In this document: positions 59,101 to 64,000 of the stretch, in pieces
Numbering within the stretch: the first letter of the stretch is position 1
Layout: each line of letters begins with the position of its first letter
Assembly: GCA_032433595.1 (NCBI GenBank)
Contig: JASWJB010000060.1
Location: 103,760-167,759 of the forward strand
Direction of reading: 5' to 3'
DNA length: 64,000 nt
Source of the DNA: Conoideocrella luteorostrata
Lineage: Eukaryota; Ascomycota; Sordariomycetes; Hypocreales; Clavicipitaceae
Program-made: the position numbers and the translations under genes
The notes under the pieces: model-generated
What the model was told of the DNA's origin: nothing
What the model saw: only the letters and a program-made list of their open reading frames with translations
Databases searched by the model: none

Positions 59101-61745
59101 TGCAGCTATACCGACAGCCATCATGGAACCTTTCGTTGTGCTGGCCTCGGCCAGCAGCGAGGACATGACCCCACGGTAATAGGCGACCTTCCAGGCAGAC
59201 TCGCGAGAGATGGCGCCAGCACAGAACCTGACGTGTCGTTGGCAATTAAACTTCCAATTGAAACTTATCACGCGGGGTGCACTTACGCTGCGGCAATCTC
59301 ACCCGACGAGTGGCCGACAACAGTAGCTGCCTGCACGCCAAAGCTGTGTATTAACTCGACCAGGGCAACTTGCAAAATGGTGCAGAGGGAACTGTATAGC
59401 GGCTGATTCACATTGGTCTTCATTTCTGGCCGCATGAACTCCACTGGCAAATGGTCAAGTCAACAGTTTACTCACTCATGGCTCTTGGGGACGCTGTTTG
59501 GAGTCACGTACCTATAGGGTCCCATGCGCATCCGAGCTTGGCCAGGTAGTGACCGGCATCACGCAGACTTTTCTCGTACACGGCATAGTAGCCGATGAGC
59601 TCACGTCCCATGGCATACCACTGGCTTCCTTGCTAATTATTTGAAAAACAAAAAAAAAGACAGTCAGTCAGCCACGTCTCTTAAAGTTCACCGCATTTCA
59701 GGCCGACTTACCCCGGTGAAGACCAGTCCTAGCTTGGGCGAGGTAGCAGCCTGTTTCGGTTCACTCATTAGGTCGGCCACGTGGTCGAGGCTCTCTGTCG
59801 AGGTTACCACCGCCATGGCTCGCCACTGAAAGTGGCTTCGCCGCGCAGCCAGCGTGTAAGCCACGTCGCCGAGATAGTCGCGACCTTTATGCCAATGCAC
59901 TGCTGGCTTGAGTAGTGCCGAGTTGTCTCGCCAGGTGTCTTTAGTACGCGCCAGGCCTCCTTCGTCCGCCGTCGACCATACGAGCAGCCGCGGAGACGTG
60001 GGCGGGAACACTGGATTGGAGCCATTGGGGATGGCATTAAGGAGGCCAGTGAGCTGAGGTATCGGCTTCGTCCTGTGATTGCCCTGCAGGCCGTGTAGGC
60101 GCATGAAGTTGAGAGCGTCATCTAGGATGACATGACTGTTGGATCCGCCGAAGCCGAACGATTGAACGGATGCGCGCCTTAGGCCATGGCACGGCCATGG
60201 GACTGCATCGGCAGCGATCTAGATACAAATTTATTCAATCATAGCTCAGAATAGCCTCTCCGAACCTTTTCTTTTTGCATTAGCATACCTTGATGTTTAG
60301 GGAATCGGCATCAATTTTTGGATTCAGCCGTTCAAAGTTGGCATTGGGGGCAATAATGCCGTTCTCGAGGGCCAGAATCGCTTTGATGACACCAGCAACG
60401 CCAGAACCCCCCTCTAGATGACCGATGTTGGACTTCACTGATCCCCTGTGATGTCAATCATGTTAGAGAGTCGGGACGTTGGGCGGGTGATTGCGCCAGG
60501 GCAGAGACTATACAGGTATAACGGATCTTGAGGACTTCTGTAGGTTCGGAAGGCCTGTCCGATGGCACTGGCTTCAGTAGGGTCACCCAAAGGCGTTCCT
60601 GGTGTTCATCTTCAGTCTTCTTGTGGCTCTTGCAACGAAAAGATGGTCAGTCTTACCGGTTCCATGGGCCTCAAAATACCGCGTGTGAACCATTGTTAAG
60701 CCGGCTTTGGCATATGTATCAAGGATCAGACGGTACTGAGCTTCCTTGCTCGGCTGGGTAATTCCCAGTGTTTTGCCATCCTGATTGGAGCTTGTAGACC
60801 GAATGACGGCCCGGATGGGGCGGCCGTCTCGGATCGCCTCGTCGAGCGGCTGAATGACGATGACGCCAACGCCTTCTCCGCGTCCGTAGCCGTTCGCACG
60901 GTGGTCAAATGAGTAGCAGCGGCTATCCGGAGATAACATGCCCAGATTGTTCAAGTACAGTTGCGACTCCGGGGTGAGTATCATGTTTGCCCCGCAGACT
61001 AGTCCCTATAATCAAGGTGAGCTCCTCTGGTAGATTGCATGGACGACAAATGCTCGTGGAATGCGCACCATAGTTGCATCTCCCGCCCAGATGCTCTGAC
61101 AGGCCAAATCAAGGGCGATCAGACTGCTTGAGCATGCCGTGTCGACTGTGACGCTGGGACCTCGCAGGTCGAACCACCAGCTCACGCGGTTGGCAAGCAT
61201 GTTGATGGCCGAGCCGCTCGCGTGGTACTGGTTAGGGGCGTAGGTATCCTTGTGGCAGATCGTGACATAATCGGGAGACAGGCACCCCGAGAAGACGCAC
61301 ATCTTTGTTCCGGCTACATCTTCTAGCGACAAGCCGGCGTTCTCCAAGGCCCGGAAAGACTCCTCCAGCGAGATGCGGTGGAGCGGGTCCATCGAACTTG
61401 CTTCGACGGCACCAATGCCGAAGAAGCCTGCGTCAAAGACATCTATATTCTCACCCGGTCAGCTCTGTTACCGCATGGGGAGGCTAAACGCCAAATCATA
61501 CCGGCTCGGTCGTTAACAAAATGGGCCCCGCGACAGCTCAGGGTATCAAGTCTTCTCGTGTCCGGGTGGTAGTGGGCGTTGATGTTGAAGCGGTCAGAAG
61601 GCACATCAGATGTTGCACATCTCTTGGACATGAGCATTTCCCAGAAATTTTCATCAGAGTCCGATCCGCCTGGAAACCTATAGGACATTCCAATCACAGC
61701 TAGAGGACGGACTACACCGCCATCATCGTAGCTTGTAGATCCCAT
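53123..61745 (-). CDS. Highly reducing type I polyketide synthase (PKS2), KS-AT-DH-MT-ER-KR-ACP
   Basis: Thirteen exons on the minus strand: 61745-61502, 61442-61069, 61005-60657, 60598-60514, 60445-60289, 60218-59712, 59632-59512, 59443-59287, 59227-56857, 56779-56456, 56366-56305, 56188-54337, 54274-53123; about 2584 aa, phases all consistent. KS: DTACSSS (near 183), EAHGTGT, NIGHLEG; the usual MDPQQR reads [18 protein letters not shown] near 657. DH: WVEDHK (about 1000) and HPASLDCIF (about 1200). [17 protein letters not shown] near 1480. [17 protein letters not shown] near 2008. [10 protein letters not shown] near 2224, NYAAGN. ACP: FGVDSL near 2538. No terminal release domain, so a separate hydrolase or transferase is needed; the hydrolase at 50336 is broken. 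All catalytic motifs appear intact. The product would be a reduced, methylated chain. Confidence 0.93.
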
Positions 61746-63144
61746 ATTGGGTCTGAGCTTCTTGTGCAGCTATGTACGGCGTTAATCTAGGAGTATCACT
61801 CGCTGCGGGTGGTAATATCAGAGCCTAAGCTTATAAAAGACCAAAAGATAATGTCACAGGTGCGTCAGGAAGCAGGTCCAACATCAATTGCGATTCAAGC
61901 TTGAAGAAGTATAAATATGAAAGCTGTTTTCATATGGTATAGCTGATGAATCAAGGAGAAAATGTCCACGTTCAGTCTGACCATTCTTTGACGCAATTCT
62001 GCAACAGATAAGCTGTTGTGTTGATCCTAGGTACATAGTACCTACTTTTATGTGGCTACCTATGCACTAGATCATTACCCACTCAAGATGACCATGCCTG
62101 CCCGCAACCCCCCATTACCTGCATAATTTCCATTAAAGCGAGCAGTATCCTTGCCATATTCGTTCCCTCTTCAACAACAACACTATTGTACAGGCCGACC
62201 GGATGGGGGTGTGGGGACGTGCCTCGGCCCCCATGGACGGGGCGCGTTTCATGACATATCTCTGGAGTACTTATCATGAAGTGAAGGAAAACGGATGTAG
62301 CAAGGGTGCCTTCTCTCCGCAAACCCAGTCCGGGCCGTCTTTAGTCTTAATGAGGGCCTTAAACTCACTTTGCCCTGCATCCGAGTGGTACGTGACATTG
62401 TATGATTGGCTGGTGAAGTTCATTCGCCGCTGCATCTTGGTAGTAAGAAAATAGCTCATTGGGGGATTAAATACTGACTAATCATTTGAGTCAGCATGGG
62501 GGCCGTTGACGTTCAATAGCTACCGCATTCTCACCTTCGTAGCGTCTATGCAACTGTACTTTTTTTTTGGTATCAAGCACGTAACCGCTTGATGCGCACT
62601 GTGTTCCAATACTGTAGTCTCGTATATGCTGTGCTTACCGAGCCGGTCAGCCCGCAGAAAATATTAATTACTAGTTTTTCTTATGTACGTTTACCAACCC
62701 TGCACACCCTCTTCATGCGTCTCCCGCAATTTGGGCCCCAAAAATAAATGCAATGTTACTCTGACTTTAACAAGGGTCTTTTTATCTGACATTGCAAGAA
62801 ATCTCGAAGTAGTGTTCTTGCTGGGTATAGAATTTGTAATCCGTCGCAGTCGGCAGTCCCGCCCACATTTTTAGATGTTTGCTCTAAGAAGCAAAACAGG
62901 ACAGTAGAATGAGAGATGCTAAAAAGCGAAGTAAATTGACTAGTTGTGGATTACCCAGAGTACGGAGTGAGGCTGAGATTTAGCACGAGGTAGTTTTAAA
63001 AATATACATCAGATGAAACTAGTTGAGTCGATGAAGTTGAGTTAATGACCATGTTGGAAATTCAAGTGGCGCTGTCAGGCAGGTTGGGTGGGTTTCCAGT
63101 AATTCCACCCGTCGAAGCTTCCGTGAATCGCCACCGTCCTAATA
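61746..63144. other. Upstream region of PKS2, no gene recognised
   Basis: About 1.4 kb between the PKS2 start and the 3' end of the MFS fragment. No gene-like frame; a TACGGAGTG word is at 62961. Promoter elements of PKS2 must lie here but none is recognised. Confidence 0.5.
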
Positions 63145-63856
63145 TCACACAAGCTTTCCCTCTTTGCTCACACGATACGCCGGTTGTCGCCAAAGAGCGG
63201 CGATAACGATAACCTGTGCGGCCACAAAGCCCAATGTGACACGCATCTGTAAATTGTAAGCGCCGCTGCACACAGATCTAAATCTCTCCTGAACGGAAGG
63301 GGGGTAGCCACTGAGGCTCCCAACGTTGGTCAGAAGAGCATCAATGTCAGTCTTTGTGAGTGTCGATGCCAGGTGGTGCCGCACATAGTTGACCCATACG
63401 CTGTTGACCACAGCGATACCGACCGAGCCGCCAATCATGCGAGCCTGAACACCCGCGCCGATGGCCAGATCTTTTTTGTCGCGTCAGTGTCAGCGGGGTT
63501 ACGTCTATCAGGGAGTATCATGCTAGATGAGACTGGGACTTACACTGCTCCTTCTTGTCGATTGCCAATGGATTGAGAAAAGTATACAAGCCCCCAGTGA
63601 TTCCCACGCCTAAACCGGCGATGACGCTATACCCAAACTGACCAGGCCAAGGGTTGAGGTCGTCGGGTGTTGTCGAGAGGAGAGCAAACCCCACGATCTG
63701 TATGATGGTTGCCACAGCGATGATATAGACTAATGGAAGGCGGAATTTGCCTGCGAGAATCGAAGAGATCACGACGCCAACGGGGAACGGGACGCCGTAG
63801 GCTAGGAAATTGACACCGGCTCTAAGCGGCGAGCAGTTATTGACGAGTTGGTAACG
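63145..63856 (-). CDS. MFS transporter, C-terminal part (5' end beyond or lost at right edge)
   Basis: Two exons are visible: 63856-63544 (begins RYQLVNNCSPLRAGVNFLAY) and 63470-63145, joined across a 73 nt intron. They encode the last about 213 residues of a DHA2-type MFS pump: IDKKEQYLAIGAG across the junction, then VQARMIGGSVGIAVVNS, and the terminal helix VTLGFVAAQVIVIAAL. Preceding exons should lie at higher coordinates. The acceptor (CCCTCAG, 63857-63863) is normal, but upstream comes a TTAGGG-like tract and no coding exon is seen to 64000. The gene is partial in this window or truncated. Confidence 0.8.
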
Positions 63857-63869
63857 CTGAGGGAGCACA

Positions 63870-63893
63870 AGGGTTAGGGTTAGGGTTGGGATA
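63870..63893 (+). repeat. Short TTAGGG telomere-like tract
   Basis: GGGTTAGGGTTAGGGTTGGG on the plus strand: three units, the last altered. It lies just upstream of the splice acceptor of the MFS fragment; on the minus strand it supplies CTAAC words that resemble branch sites. It is too short to be a chromosome end in itself, and the window continues 107 bp past it. Confidence 0.7.
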
Positions 63894-64000
63894 GGGTCTA
63901 TTTTGCTAAAGAAAGCTAATCTGCTCGCCTAGTCTAATCTAATCCCTTATTTACATAAGCTATCTAGAGAGAGGAGAGGTTCTGTACAAAGGAAAAGAGA

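Noticed and set aside
61746..63144. Possible small genes upstream of PKS2
   Set aside because: All frames are under 85 codons, overlap on both strands and carry no conserved pattern.

Overview
The window is filamentous ascomycete (Pezizomycotina) nuclear DNA. Genes are split by short 55-125 nt GT-AG introns with CTAAC-like branch sites. Fungal families dominate (Zn2Cys6 regulators, highly reducing polyketide synthases, berberine-bridge-type FAD oxidases, a class II P450, DHA2-type MFS pumps), and the gene-poor gaps are AT-rich with solo LTRs and a decayed Tc1/mariner copy carrying G:C-to-A:T damage. The species cannot be named from the sequence alone. Exon borders below were worked out by eye from splice consensus, reading phase and family conservation.

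Region 1 (about 0.8-32 kb, perhaps to 35.2 kb) is one secondary-metabolite cluster: AflR-like regulator, MFS pump, SDR, SDR, FAD oxidase, cupin, FAD oxidase, P450, AYR1-like SDR, cupin, SDR and a highly reducing PKS (PKS1), followed by one more AYR1-like SDR. The gene set (HR-PKS without an offloading domain, several SDRs, two cupins, BBE-type FAD oxidases, P450, AflR-type regulator) matches the salicylaldehyde/alkyl-benzaldehyde group of clusters (flavoglaucin, trichoxide/virensol, pyriculol and sordarial type). In those pathways a HR-PKS with SDRs and cupin proteins builds and aromatises a reduced chain, and P450 and FAD enzymes then hydroxylate or oxidise the ring or side chain. A CCGAGAT core recurs in several intergenic regions of this cluster. 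Two genes look damaged: PKS1 has a one-base frameshift just before its ACP, and the AYR1-like SDR has an in-frame TGA.

Region 2 (35.2-40.7 kb) is a gene desert with an inverted-repeat pair, a Tc1/mariner relic and microsatellites.

Region 3 (40.7-51.4 kb) holds a second Zn2Cys6 regulator, a broken LovC-like trans-enoyl reductase, an intact saccharopine-dehydrogenase-like reductase, a small membrane protein, an intact MFS pump and a broken alpha/beta hydrolase. It looks like the decayed flank of another polyketide cluster.

Region 4 (53.1-64 kb) holds PKS2, a complete KS-AT-DH-MT-ER-KR-ACP highly reducing PKS on the minus strand (13 exons, about 2584 aa), and the 3' part of a third MFS pump that reaches a short TTAGGG-like tract near the right edge.
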